From positions 434,302 through 498,301 of the forward strand of contig QKWP01000119.1 in the NCBI GenBank assembly GCA_003550325.1: a DNA stretch of 64,000 bases, written 5' to 3'. This document shows, piece after piece, positions 23,664-35,513 of the stretch (position 1 is its first letter; each line of letters starts with the position of its first letter). This DNA is from Gigaspora rosea. Lineage: Eukaryota; Glomeromycota; Glomeromycetes; Diversisporales; Gigasporaceae. The position numbers and the translations under genes are program-made. Below the pieces are notes generated by a model. It worked only from the letters and a program-made list of their open reading frames with translations, ran no database searches and was not told the origin of the DNA.

Positions 23664-23916
23664 GTCAAAATCTCAACAAACAAAATCCTGATAGGCCATA
23701 ATCCCAACAAAAAAATTCCAACAATAAAAAAAAATCAAACCCTAATCTAGGTGCTCACCCTAACCCTAATTTAAGCGCACATACCCTAACCCTAACCTAA
23801 CTTAAATAAACTTAATAATTTTTTGTTGTTGGGAGTGTTAGGATTTTTACTGTCAGGATTTTTTTGTCGGGATTATGACCTGTCGGGATTCTACTGTATT
23901 TGTTGAGATTTTGACC
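23664..23916. mobile_element. Fold-back element with telomere-like loop
   Basis: GTCAAAATCTCAACAAA at the left mirrors TTTGTTGAGATTTTGAC at the right, continuing through CATAATCCCAACAAAAAAAT / TTTTTTTGTCGGGATTATG. The loop holds ACCCTAACCCTAA twice. No clear target duplication. Confidence 0.65.
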
Positions 23917-26626
23917 GGCACCTATTTTTAACTCCCTTTTCATTGCCCTTCATTATTTAACTGGTTGTGGATAGTCATTTAGATCATACTCTGATTATCC
24001 AAAATTGGCTCATTCAGGTTGATATTTCACGAGACGCATTACTATGTGTAGCACCTTTTAAATCTATGTTAAAACTAAATAGGGTACAGAACGGGTTGGG
24101 TTGGATCGGGTTTACTTAAACCCGATCTGGACCCGACCCGAACCCTGACCTGTTACAAAAATTTTTTATCGGGTTCGGGTCGGGTTCGGGTCGGGTCTGA
24201 TCCAAACCAGACTGACCCAACCTGACCTGACTATTTTATGTGTGGTATAGCTAGTGATGTGCCACGTATAGTAGAGTACGCAAAAAAATTTTTAGAATAT
24301 TCTAGAACAAATCATAAAACTATTCATATCTTAAATTTTCCCTTATGAAACCGCCTTTTATTTTCTAAGCAAAATTATTCTTTGCAAAATTTTGTATATA
24401 GTTAATTTATGTATTATACGCGTGCTATCTATATTTCACATACTATACACACTATACAACTATACGTACTGTACGTACTGTACGTACTGATGCTAAAAAA
24501 ATTCAGACATCATATAAATGGCACATCATTAGGTGTAGCATAGCGGCGATTCTGAAATGTGTCATCACTTATACATCACATTATCTGACTTTAAACAAAT
24601 TGACTACTTTGAAAGTGAATTGTTTAGAAGAACTTTCATTGATCTTCTTTTTACATATACTGCAATATGTTTATTATAAAAGTCTAATTAATACATAGTG
24701 CCTTTTTTATACTTCTTGTCAAAAATTATTGACACACTAAACATATTGATGAGCATTCGAACGAAATTTAATAATGCTGACAGTATTGTTTCAACGACCT
24801 GTGAAGCAATCATGATACAGAAATAGTTTTTATTGCACGGGTTTATGTAACAACCTGTGCTTTTTTTCATTTACTTATTGGCACGGGATTGTACGTCAGA
24901 TACCATGCAATAAAATAGTTGTTATATGGGTTGATATCTTACCAATATACTGCCAAAATGCTGCTAATATTCAGCAAGTATTTGGCAGATATATGGGAAA
25001 TTTGACTTCCTGTATGCACTCAATATTCATTGATTCAACTTGTGTAATTGGATAAGAATTTAAATGAGATGTGAACAGCTCATATCAAATACTTAGACCA
25101 ATTAAACCATTGAATAATCACTAAACTTAGACTAATAGTGCTCATAGATAGCTATCGAGATCATTCATAAGTACTACGATTAATTGAAGCAATCCCTGCT
25201 GTAACTTAGCTGAAGTCTATAACAAAAAAAAGATGGCTTCAAACTTTTTTTTTATCACAATAATAAACCTACTTACTGGGTTGAACTACTTTCTACAAAT
25301 TAAAAATCGAGTTCCGATCTATAATTTATATGCCTGAGAGAACCTTAAATCATATGAATAAAATTGAAACGAGAAATTAATTAATACGTATATTGGATGA
25401 CAATGTTCAATTGAGTAAATAAGAAACTACTTAATTGAAATATAAATCCTGACATTATATAACAAGGAATTTTGTAGACCAATTTCAACCCATTAAAGAT
25501 TTTTAGAACTGTTAACGCTTGTATGGCTTCTTTAAATACTATATTGCTTTTAAAATTATTATTACTGTAGCAACATAATAATATTTAATGCAAAGCTTAT
25601 TTACCATGGCCAAGTCATGCTCTAGCTATAATACAAGTCGTGGCTTGAATAATATGGTTTAATCTGAAGTTATGCAATTCAGTTGCAGCTGATGCGCTTA
25701 AGTTGCTGCTCATCGGCTTCGGTTTGACCCCATTGTGCAACTAAAACCGGCTTCGGAATAAGCTCTGAAGACAGTTGACAGTAAATATGTATTTGGTTAG
25801 TTCTATTCTGAAGGACAATAATAAAAAAAAAGCATTGATCATTATTCACTTTAATTGAATAAAAATACAAGCTAAGCTGAACGTTCGTTTGTTAAACAAA
25901 TCTCATATAGTACTATATATTGAAATGCATAGTTAGCGCATCAGAATTTTCCTCATGACATTATCGTTATGTAATCTTGTGGACTGATTTCAGCTATTAC
26001 GTATGGTAACAATCTCATACAAGATATAATATGGTAGTATGTGATGCATTTCGTGATGTTTAAGCAAACTATTCCCGTTTTACTGCATTTAACACATTGC
26101 CAATCAGATATGAGATTTTGCGGACATTGTAAACGGGTAAATCGTGACCTGTGAAAATTTTTTTCGTGAATAGCAGATTAGTATTAGCATATTTACTGTT
26201 ATGTGGCACAGTTATTTCGTACAAATTCGAATTTGTAGATCGTCAATTTTGAATGAAGTCATTCATACAATTTTGTATGAAGGCGTTCATACAAATTCGT
26301 ACGAGGCTGTTCACCTTCATACAATTGGTATATTTTATATAGGAGCATAGTAGAAGTGGTTTAAACAACAAACACAGCTGTTATGTACGCAGTAGAGGTC
26401 AAAAGATATTTAAAGCTTATCTTTTCGCTTTAATAAAAAGAATTCGGAGAGTGTTAGAGTCTGTAGAACTCATTAGAGTTCGACTCATAGAGAGTCTATA
26501 TTTCATGACTTTAAAGTTCCCTCTAATTACCCTGATAAATCAAATTCACATAGAGTTAGTAGTCTAAACACGTGATCCTGAAGTAGAGCCTCGTGACGTA
26601 ATCTAGAGCTCTATTTGACCCTAATT
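23917..26626. other. No gene accepted
   Basis: AT-rich, with a GC-richer CGGGTCGGGTT patch at about 24085-24235 (listed separately) and a short GTACTGTAC tandem near 24470. Short open frames here show no motif. The 26420-26620 part is rich in TAGAGT words. Confidence 0.4.
24085..24235. repeat. CCCGACCCGAACC low-complexity repeat, copy 1
   Basis: Runs of CGGGTTCGGGTCGGGTT and its complement around a short AT centre make a partly self-complementary, strikingly GC-rich patch. A sister patch lies at 27045-27215. Confidence 0.6.
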
Positions 26627-26635
26627 ACTCGGACC

Positions 26636-26770
26636 TATAGTTGTTAGACGAAACCATGTAATGCTAATTGTCACATATCAAATCTTAATAAAAATTAGAT
26701 TAAAATTTTTAGATCGTAGTATTTTGTGACAGGTGATATTTAGCATCACATGGTTTCGTCTAACAACTAT
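26636..26770. mobile_element. Mutator-like MITE with 9-bp target duplication
   Basis: ATAGTTGTTAGACGAAACCA at the left mirrors TGGTTTCGTCTAACAACTAT at the right in a 135-bp element. A perfect 9-bp duplication ACTCGGACC flanks it (26627-26635 and 26771-26779). A 9-bp duplication points to the Mutator (MULE) superfamily. Confidence 0.85.
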
Positions 26771-27044
26771 ACTCGGACCAAGTCGTCCATGCCTCCTTCG
26801 TGCCTACTACCATTAGAGTTTAGTAGAGTTTATAGTTTAGAGTATTGTTTAGATTAGTTTTAGTGTTAGTTGATATTCGTATAGCACATACTTTGTGATT
26901 TCGGATCAGTTTTCACATTTACAACGTACACTAAAAATGCCTATAAACCATACACTTCGTGATATATATCACTCCGTTTCTGGTATAAAGCTGGCTGATT
27001 TAACACAACCAATCAAATTTCATTGAGGCACATCAGCATGACCA

Positions 27045-27215
27045 GGATATCGGGTTTGATCGGGGTTGACAGGTTTATGAACAGAACCCGAACCGACCCG
27101 ATACTTTAATAGACCTGACCCGAACCCGACCCGATTTATAACAGGTCTATAATTTGAACTGTCCCGGACCTGGTCGCGACCTGACCCACGAAATCTCAGG
27201 TCAAACCTGACCCGT
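27045..27215. repeat. CCCGACCCGAACC low-complexity repeat, copy 2
   Basis: Same word composition as 24085-24235. The local GC content opens a 94-codon minus-strand frame full of RVGSGS-like residues, which is an effect of the repeat and not a gene. Confidence 0.6.
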
Positions 27216-27809
27216 CCCATATCTAAACATATAATTACTATAGCGTAAATAGAAAGGTTGATTGATGATCTAATGTTACATGAAATCCATGGTGCAAATA
27301 GCAAAAACCATAGTGTAAATAGTGGTTCTCTTTTTATATAGTAAACTAATTTCGATAACCAATTTTCATTTTAGTATAACTTTTTTTCTACATAATAATC
27401 ATAGTTGAAATTTTGCTGGTTTATAGACTAAGGTTACACCAAAGCACTTGCGTAGTAGCACAAAAAAATACTTAATTTTGATTGGTTACTTTATAAATAT
27501 ATAAAAAATTTTCAAATTTTAATTTTTTTTTAAAAAATTAACCAACTTTGAGATTTTTTTTAAACAATATATAAGCAAAAATTAATTGGATTTTTTCTAT
27601 AAATATGTTCTATAAATGTTCAAATATTAAATATATTTATTTAATTGCAAGTTAATATGTAAAATTTCAGATAACTATATTTTAATTCAAATGTATCAGA
27701 TTGGTATATCATGCTTAATGAGATTACCAATATTATATTTATATAAGGATAATTCTTTTTAAAATTTAAAATTTTTTTTATTTTTTAGCAATAATTTCTC
27801 AATTACTAC
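27216..27809. other. No gene seen
   Basis: AT-rich spacer without recognisable structure. Confidence 0.4.
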
Positions 27810-29043
27810 CGTATATTCCTGAAAATAAGCTACCTTTTTTTGGACAATTTTGAGTAAAAAAAACTGAGGGTAGCTTATTTCGGGATATACAGGTTTTAAA
27901 AGACTTATACTCAATTGATAGAGTAGCTTATTTTAGGGGTATAAAACCGAATTTATAAATTTATATATATTTTTTTGTTTACTTTGGTTTATAAACCCAA
28001 AGCAAACCTGTTTTATATAGATGTACAGAGTTTTTTTTAAATTATCGATAATGTTTTTAAATTATCGAAGTTACAGTAAATTTTTTTTTTACTAATCGCT
28101 CATTTGCATAACAGGTTTTTTTCCCGTTTTTCTATTTATTTATTTATTTATTTATTTATTTATTTTTTTTTTTACCGGTAATTATTTTTATTTTTTTTTA
28201 CCAGTATTTTTTATTTTTTTTTTATGGTATTTATTTTATTTTACCAGCATTTTTTATTTTTATACCAGTATTGTTTTTATTATTATTATTTATTTTATTT
28301 TTTTATTTTATTAATTTTACTTCATTTTTTTTTACTTTTTAATTTTTAATTTTAATTTAATTTTTTTTATTTTTTCACTTATATTTTTTAATTTTTAATT
28401 TTAGCTCCGTTATTTTTTTTAATTTTTNNNNNNNNNNNNNNNNNNNNNNNNNNNTTTTTTTTTTTTATTTATTTATTTATTTTTTTTTTTACCTACACTC
28501 ATATGCAGTTTCATTTTTAATTTGCATATGTGAATTTTGTGAAATATTTATTTTATTTTACCTTAATTTTTTATTCTCTAGGTATTTTTACGGTTAGTTA
28601 GGGAGATACGTAGGACAAATGGATCTTTCACGAGTAAGGGTGGGCGAATTGAGCTTTTATGTATAAAAGAGTGGCACAGATGGATGTTTTCAGGTGGGGT
28701 AGGTAAGCTTCGTAGTTATGCGCATATATGCTAGCAGGAATAAAATATAAATTTCCAGTTATTCCCAACTATAGAAATAACTGAATTTTATTTTTTATTT
28801 CAACTATTGTATATATGCGCTAGAGATGCTATTCTCTTTATATTACAATAGTGGATATTCAGATCATATCTTTAATAGTATTTGACATAAGGGAGTAGCT
28901 TATTTTCAGAACAAAAAATTTAATTATTGATTTGATTTGAAAAAAGCAAGGTAGCTTATTTTTAGGTGAAACCAGATTTTAGGGTTTTTGTTCAAAACCA
29001 AGAGGTAGCTTTTTTTTGAGTAGCTTATTTTCAGGAATATACG
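27810..29043. mobile_element. Large fold-back element around a T-rich core and an N gap
   Basis: CGTATATTCCTGAAAATAAG at the left mirrors CTTATTTTCAGGAATATACG at the right (27-bp ends, then CTAC/GTAG). The word GTAGCTTATTTT recurs several times just inside each end. The middle is T-rich with TTTATTTATTTATT runs, ACCGGTA/ACCAGTA words, and a gap of 27 Ns (28428-28454). No transposase seen. True length is unknown because of the gap. Confidence 0.65.
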
Positions 29044-29333
29044 ATATATAATTAAATTTAATATAATTTTTTATTTAATTTTACAAGTTTGTATAATTTA
29101 ATAAATAGGACTTACTCTTTTAAAAAATGTATTAAAAATTTAAAAAATTAAAACTTAATTATTTTTTTATACACAACAATCTAATAAGTATTCAAAAATT
29201 GTTTAGCAGTATTTTATTCTAAATTAATAATAAAATTTTTATAAAAAATTTTTTTTTATATATTGTAATTTTTAATGTACTAGATTTTATATATTTTGTA
29301 AAGTTAATTATAATTATAATTTTTTAATGAAAA

Positions 29334-29720
29334 AGACTAAATTTACCTTTAGAGTGAGCTACCTAGTTACACAAACCACAAAATTTTTATTTATAGGGTC
29401 AAATACCAGTTACAAAAATAGCAATATTTATCTATGTTATTGAATTAAATTTTTGTATTTGTTATTTAGGGTTAGGGTAAGTACCAAGATTAGGGTTAGG
29501 GTTTGGCATTTATATAGTAAAATTGCTTAAAAAAACTTTTTGTTAAAGCACGAAAAGTGGTTTTCTATGCAAATTTTGAGCAATAAGCAATTTTTAATAA
29601 AATGAATGTTTGTTTGCAATTTTGGATCATGTTATATTATACAAGATCTTAAAATCTAATTTGTTTGCTGTGAGGTGAGTATATACCCACTGGGTACAAA
29701 TAGAAGTTCTCTTTATTAAT
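29334..29720. repeat. Dispersed repeat with telomere-like words, copy 1
   Basis: About 387 bp matching 51860-52245 in the same orientation. Shared words include TTACACAAACYACAAAATTT, TTAGGGTTAGGGTAAG and TTTTCTATGCAAATTTTGAG. No ORF. Ends not defined. Confidence 0.75.
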
Positions 29721-30634
29721 ATATTTTGCAAATTAAAAGTTTTAATAAATAAAAAATTGTAAAGGCCTGTTATAAAAAAATTTATATTAGTTAAATTGTA
29801 ATAATTATTACTTATATTATAAGCTTTTTTACAAATTATTACTTTACATTAAGTTATATGAGTTTAACTAGTTTAACTAGAGTTTAAAAATTTTTACTAA
29901 TTAAATTTTTTAAATTCTCAATCAAAATTATAAATATTTATTATCTATTTTAGTTACAAAATTTCTTTAATACTAAATTAGTATATCTCAAGCTATATTT
30001 TACTTTAAATTTTAAAAAAATTACATCTAGTTTTTATATATATATTTGGATATAGTATTTACTAGCAACAATTTTAAAAAATTTTAAATTTAGATTACTT
30101 CTTATATATTAATCTAATCTTAATAACAAATTATAATTAAAACCAACAAACTTATATTTATAACTTTATTAATAGTTTAAATTAAATTATTTAGTAAAAA
30201 AATTTTATAATCAAAATATTTTGTAAAATTACTAGTAAATATGTTAAAAATTAGGTTAATCTAGCAATTGCAAATTTAAAAAAATGTATAAAATTTAAAA
30301 AGTTATGTAAAGCTATGAGTTTTCTAAAGCAAGTAGTCCAGAAGTTAAAATATTAAAAAAAATATTTAATAAAGTAGTTAATTTTAAAAATTAATAGATA
30401 ATTTAGTTTAATTATGTACTAAATTTAGTACAATATAATAGATATAGTACAGATAAATCCTATCTATTAAATAAAAAGGTTTATTTAGTAATTATTTAGA
30501 ACTTTATTTAAAGGTCTAAAAAAATATCAAAAATCAAATAAGAAAATATAATTTATAATTTAAATAAAATATTTTAATAACTACTAAACAAATTCTATGA
30601 AATTATTTATTTTAATTTTAGAAGTTTGCTATTT
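29721..30634. other. No gene seen
   Basis: Extremely AT-rich spacer, with stops in all frames. Confidence 0.4.
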
Positions 30635-30960
30635 ATCACCTCTAGTGATCATCATCGGTGTTCAATTTACCAATTAAAATTCAGGATCAGGTGTAACATG
30701 TAGATCAATTTTTGTATAACAAAAACAACAAATTTTTTAAAAATTCCTAAAATTGCTTCTAACCTAAAATTTTGTCTATGAAACTACTTTTTTTATCCAA
30801 AAAAAAAATTTCTTGCTAAATTTTACTATATACAAAGCCCTATCCTAATCTCTAACCTTTACCTTACCCTAATATTAAAGAGATTTAATTTTTATTTAGT
30901 TTGTTTTGTTTATTTTGTTTTATACATTGTAGATCACCGGTAATGATCACCAGTGGTGAT
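30635..30960. mobile_element. Fold-back element, ~326 bp
   Basis: ATCACCTCTAGTGATCATCA at the left mirrors TAATGATCACCAGTGGTGAT at the right. Just inside the left end is CCAATTAAAATTCAGGATCA, the sub-terminal motif of the hAT-type MITE at 12099. The loop includes CCCTATCCTAATCTC-like words. Confidence 0.6.
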
Positions 30961-31473
30961 TTCGTAGTAATTTTCTTAATTTTATAAGTTGTAGAATTAA
31001 ATAAAAATCAGAATAATAGTTTTTAAGAAATATTAATTGAAAGTTAAACAGAAAAATTTAGCTATAGCTACAGATCCTTAAATTTGAATAAAGATTATCA
31101 ATATTTTTTATAACCAAATTTAGTTCAATTCTATTTTATCGACAAAATTTTTATCTCTAGTTTTTAGAATTAAAATAAAACTTTTTTATTAAATTTTTGT
31201 TAGATAATTTTTATTCAAAATTAGTAATTATACCTTATGATGAATTCTATTTGATATATTAAAAAAAAATTGAAAGGAAAGATTTGGATTAGCGCTATTG
31301 TGCTGATATAATAAAATTAAAAAAAGGATTATTATTTATTCTCAAAGTGATAGGCATAAATCGGATTTGTGACTTCTTTTAATTCATTATGATAAATGTA
31401 GGCTCAAAGCTTTTAATTTTTTTCGTTTGATCAAATACGTATCCAAACTAAAAAAATTTTTTAAAAATAATTT

Positions 31474-31717
31474 AGGCCGTTCAAATTTGATTATTAGGTT
31501 AACATCAATATTTTGGGTTCATTTGTTGGGGGAAGGTAATTTAAACAAACACATATGTGCATGTACTCAGAAATATTAAATTAAATCTCATTGGTCAGCT
31601 TTGATTACATTGTTTTGAAGTTTATGCTGTGTGTTGATGCTTATTTAATCTCGGAGGAATTGTTAACCGAGAGGCGAGATGACGTTAACCTAATAATTAA
31701 TTAATTTTGAACAGCCT
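31474..31717. mobile_element. Fold-back element, ~244 bp
   Basis: AGGCCGTTCAAATTTGATTA at the left, then TTAGGTTAACATCA, mirrors TGACGTTAACCTAATAATTA and TTTTGAACAGCCT at the right. No clear target duplication. Confidence 0.6.
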
Positions 31718-32401
31718 TGTGTTGAATCAATATACCAGAAACTAAGCGATTAAAAGTGTTTACGAAACTAAAATAAATCGTTACTTAAAATATTTACTTA
31801 AGGCCGCTCCAAATTTATTCTTCGTTAAATATAATATAAAATAGTTCATAAGGGTAGGAGGATGGTATAAAAAAAAAAACAAGTTAAAAAGACACAGTGA
31901 TTCTATTGGCTGTAAATATTATATATATAAAAAGATAATACTGCAATTTAGAATTAAATATTAGTCTGGCCTTATTGCATAATAATTAAAGTAACAGTAA
32001 AATGGTACGATATGCCTCAAAGAATTATTATGCAAATATGGAAATAAAGATATAGGCAAAATTATTTAACACGGATATATAGTTTATCACTTTGTGTGAT
32101 ATATTACAGATGATATTGCAGATGATATCGCAATTTATTTTTTTATTAAAGTTTATTCAATGATAAGGCCGATCGCCTGATTCGGGTCATAAGCAATAAT
32201 GTCCGGAAATTTAATAAACAATCTAAATTATTAGAAATTTACCGTATTATAATCAGTTTTTTATTATAGTAATTCATTTAATTGACCATTTAAATCCAAA
32301 AAGATTTTGTCAATATCATTTAAACATATTAAATATTCTGCGCGTTGTTTTGAATACAGTATATGCATGTAATTTCGAACGCATTATTCTCGGAATTTTC
32401 G
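31718..32401. other. No gene seen
   Basis: AT-rich sequence up to the start of copy C. Confidence 0.4.
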
Positions 32402-33705
32402 AATAATACACACATGCATTATTATAAGCTATTTCTAGAGAAACCTGTAAATTTATGCATGTTAAAAGTTTTTCCTTATGGATTTCATTATGTGGGCTTG
32501 AAAAGGGTATTTTGTCAATTTCATCCCTAGTACCAAAGCCCAAGTGTTTGTAGGTCTGTATGCAAAATTAAATTGATTTTAACCTTATATGGAGCGCACG
32601 TTTTTTTGTATACATTAAAAACTTTAATGCCAAACAAGGAAACGAGTAATTATAATTAAAATATGTAAAAGGCATTCAATAGTAATATTTGAAATTCATA
32701 AATTTTACGCCAAACAAACATTTATTTTTATCAATCAAGTCGAATATTTTTTTTTTTAACCACTACATACGCATATATGCAAAAATTTATGTAGTACTCA
32801 CGTATAAGTCAAATGTGGGGGTGGCATAAATACTGCATTTATGTTATGATTTTCCTAATTATTGTAGGTAGAGTTAGGGTTACCTTTTTGATATATTAGC
32901 TAGGTTTTTACATATTTAGAATCAAGAATCAATTTATGCAATATGTAGATCATATCTTGAATTAACTCCGCCCCTCTAAGTCAATGCATATACTGTATTT
33001 ACGTTCAATGAAAATTCGATCAAGTTTTTAATAATATTAAATTTAAATTTTGATCCATGATTATATTTTATTAATTATAAAAACTTGGAAAACATCATTC
33101 TATTCCCAGAAATTTCAGCTTGTAATATATAAGTACCGCCAAAAGAAATTTATCAGTATTTTAAACGTACATATCGGAAGTAATACCCAAAACTCCGAAG
33201 ACATATTTTCCTTGGTAAAAAGTTTTTCCTTAGTAGCACCCATATAATGTATTAAAATTCAATGACATAAATTCAAAATGCATAAATGCATGTTACATTG
33301 TAATGCAAACTTTAATGTATGCTAATGTAGATAATAATTTTTTATAATGCAATAAGAGTTTTTCATGCATATGGCGTAATTGCAATGATTAACTTGTTAC
33401 ATAAATTTACAATGTTGTGTACAAACAAATAATTATTTGTTTTTGCTTTTCGCGCTCTATCACTATTTTTCAATTAGAATCTATACTAATTGTTCATTCG
33501 TCAAATATACATGTGCATTTAAAGGTTTACTATATCTTGACAAAGTTTAAATTAATTATGTCAATTATGCAAGGTTTAATTAAGTAATGCCAGTATATGC
33601 ACGTTAATTGATTTTTTCTAATTTAAGTTATTTTAAAAAGAAATCTCTTTAACGAATAATAAACGTAAAATAGAATTCATATCTAACATTATTCCAAAAT
33701 TTCTC

Positions 33706-33712
33706 TATATAA
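33706..33712 (+). promoter_or_regulatory. TATA box of secreted-protein gene, copy C
   Basis: TATATAA, 155 bp upstream of the ATG at 33861, conserved in all three copies. Confidence 0.5.
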
Positions 33713-33860
33713 TTGGGGCCTTTGGAACTTCTCTGAGCTCTGCACGAATTGTTCATTTCTTCAAAACAATTTGCCTAAAATCAAATCCATAATAATAAAA
33801 AAAAAAAATAAAATTTTTTTTTTATAAAAAAACATTCATTAAACAAATTCTTTTAAAACC

Positions 33861-34698
33861 ATGAAGTTCAACATTGCTGCCGTCTCTTTGGTCCTTCTCG
33901 CCGCCAGTACTTTGGCTGTTCCAACTCCATCAGGTAACTAATTTATAACATTATTTAATTATACTTATTATGATCGTATACAGACAACTTAGTAATTATC
34001 ACTATTACATTTGAAAAGAAAACAACTTGGCTCTTGAAAAGCGTGGTGCTCATATCAAAGAAGAAGTAAAAGGAGAAAAAAACGAAAAGAATGTGAAAAA
34101 TGTTCACAAGAAACAAACTGAACAAGAAAAGACCAACAAAAAAGCTCATGCTAAAGCTAAGCATGTAGACGCTGAAGAAGAAAATGCTGAATTGACCCAC
34201 AAAAATAAACAAAAGCATAAGAAAGAAGCTGAACATCAAGTGAACCATGACAAAACCAAACAGAAACATGATGAAGTTAATAAGAACCACAAAGATTTGA
34301 AATTGGACCATGCTGAATATAATAAACAACATGGATCAAAGAAAAATAAAGAGGCTGAAATTCATAATAAACATGGCCATCAAAAATACAAACAAAGTGA
34401 AGAGAATTATGGTTCTGAGAATGCTCAACACACCAAAGCGCATTTGAAACAAGATTCATACAACGAACAACATGACAAAAAGAAGCAAGTCAAGGACCAT
34501 GCGAAAACTAAACACGTAAAACAAAATGAGGAATCTAATGAACATAAAGCGAAACTTGGTGCCAAGAAAGTTCACAGTCACGAAAAAGAATTGAAAGTTA
34601 ATGAAAAGAAAGATAAAAAGGTTCATAAGGATGAGAAAGTTCATGAAAAACAAAAGAAACATCATGAAGTCGAAAAAGTAAAGAAAGCAAAATACTAA
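33861..34698 (+). CDS. Secreted Lys/His/Glu-rich protein with Kex2 site, copy C
   Basis: Exon 1 33861-33933 (ATG after AAAACC; signal peptide MKFNIAAVSLVLLAASTLA), intron 33934-34018 (GTAACT...AAAAG, 85 bp), exon 2 34019-34698 ending in TAA. The joined frame reads PSENNLALEKR, then GAHIKEE. The deduced product is identical to copy A although the two lie about 20 kb apart in opposite orientation. The mature region is a low-complexity, hydrophilic chain with His spaced through Lys/Glu/Asn stretches (KHVDAEEENAELTHK, HKDEKVHEKQKKHHEVEK) and no Cys. No membrane segment after the signal peptide. Probably secreted; role unknown. Confidence 0.82.
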
Positions 34699-35023
34699 GA
34701 AAGATGAAAGAAAGAAGACGAGCATTGTGAATAAATAATACTATAAATAAGATAAAGATTATAATTACTAAATTTGAAGCCTTAGTTAAATATTTCATAA
34801 TAGTGAATATTAATTTGAGAAATCTTTTAGAATTTGTTAGATATTATTATAATACCTAATACCATTATATTACTCTTATGTAATCTAATGTTTCTAATCT
34901 CGTAATCTGATAATTAATAAATTTATTATATAACAATTTTGTTAGCCAGTGATATTCTAAACAAATCGGTTCATTTTTAGGGTTCTGTTGCAAAATTTCC
35001 TACAATTATATATTACCCTAATA

Positions 35024-35171
35024 CAGTCAAACATCGATATAATTACCAGCTCGGTGACTATATCAGATATAAAGGTCAAATGATATATATATAGTTAATT
35101 AAAAATATGATAGTGTGATTATATCAAGGTTTTTTGACTATATTAAAAATGACTATAATGAGGTTTGACTG
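35024..35171. mobile_element. pogo/Tc1-like MITE (copy C)
   Basis: Inverted counterpart of 12948-13095, 148 bp, CAGTCAAAC ends, TA on both sides. Confidence 0.75.
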
Positions 35172-35513
35172 TATATGATTGTTGTTATGAGATGGTATTA
35201 AAATAATTAACGTTCCTAGAAAACCGAACTGAACCTATAGTTAAGTTCGGGTTCGGTTAAAAAATATTTTAAAATTTAAAAAATTAGTATAAATGATTGA
35301 TTTTTAGGTCGTGCAAAGTTAAATTTCGGTCGACAGGCGGTTTTCTTTTCTTTTCCTTTCTTTTTTTTTTTGCGTATCCAAATACGTTAGTCTCGTGTAT
35401 GTTTTCCTTTGCTTGTGCTGCAAACTGCGAAACTCATTCTTGACTTTGGTGGAATGCTTCCTGATTGTGGAGACTAATCGTTAGATTTAATCCAACAATG
35501 AAGTCATTACTGG

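Noticed and set aside
27020-27304. 94-codon minus-strand frame
   Set aside because: Open only because of the GC-rich CCCGACCCG repeat; the residues are repetitive RVGSGS-like.
29460-29515. Chromosome end because of TTAGGG repeats
   Set aside because: Only two or three imperfect units inside a dispersed repeat, with a sister copy at 52000; it is interstitial.
32316-32543. 75-codon frame on the minus strand (partly repeated at 15576-15717)
   Set aside because: It needs a TTG start, has no recognisable motif and exists only within the duplicated spacer; not enough to call a gene.
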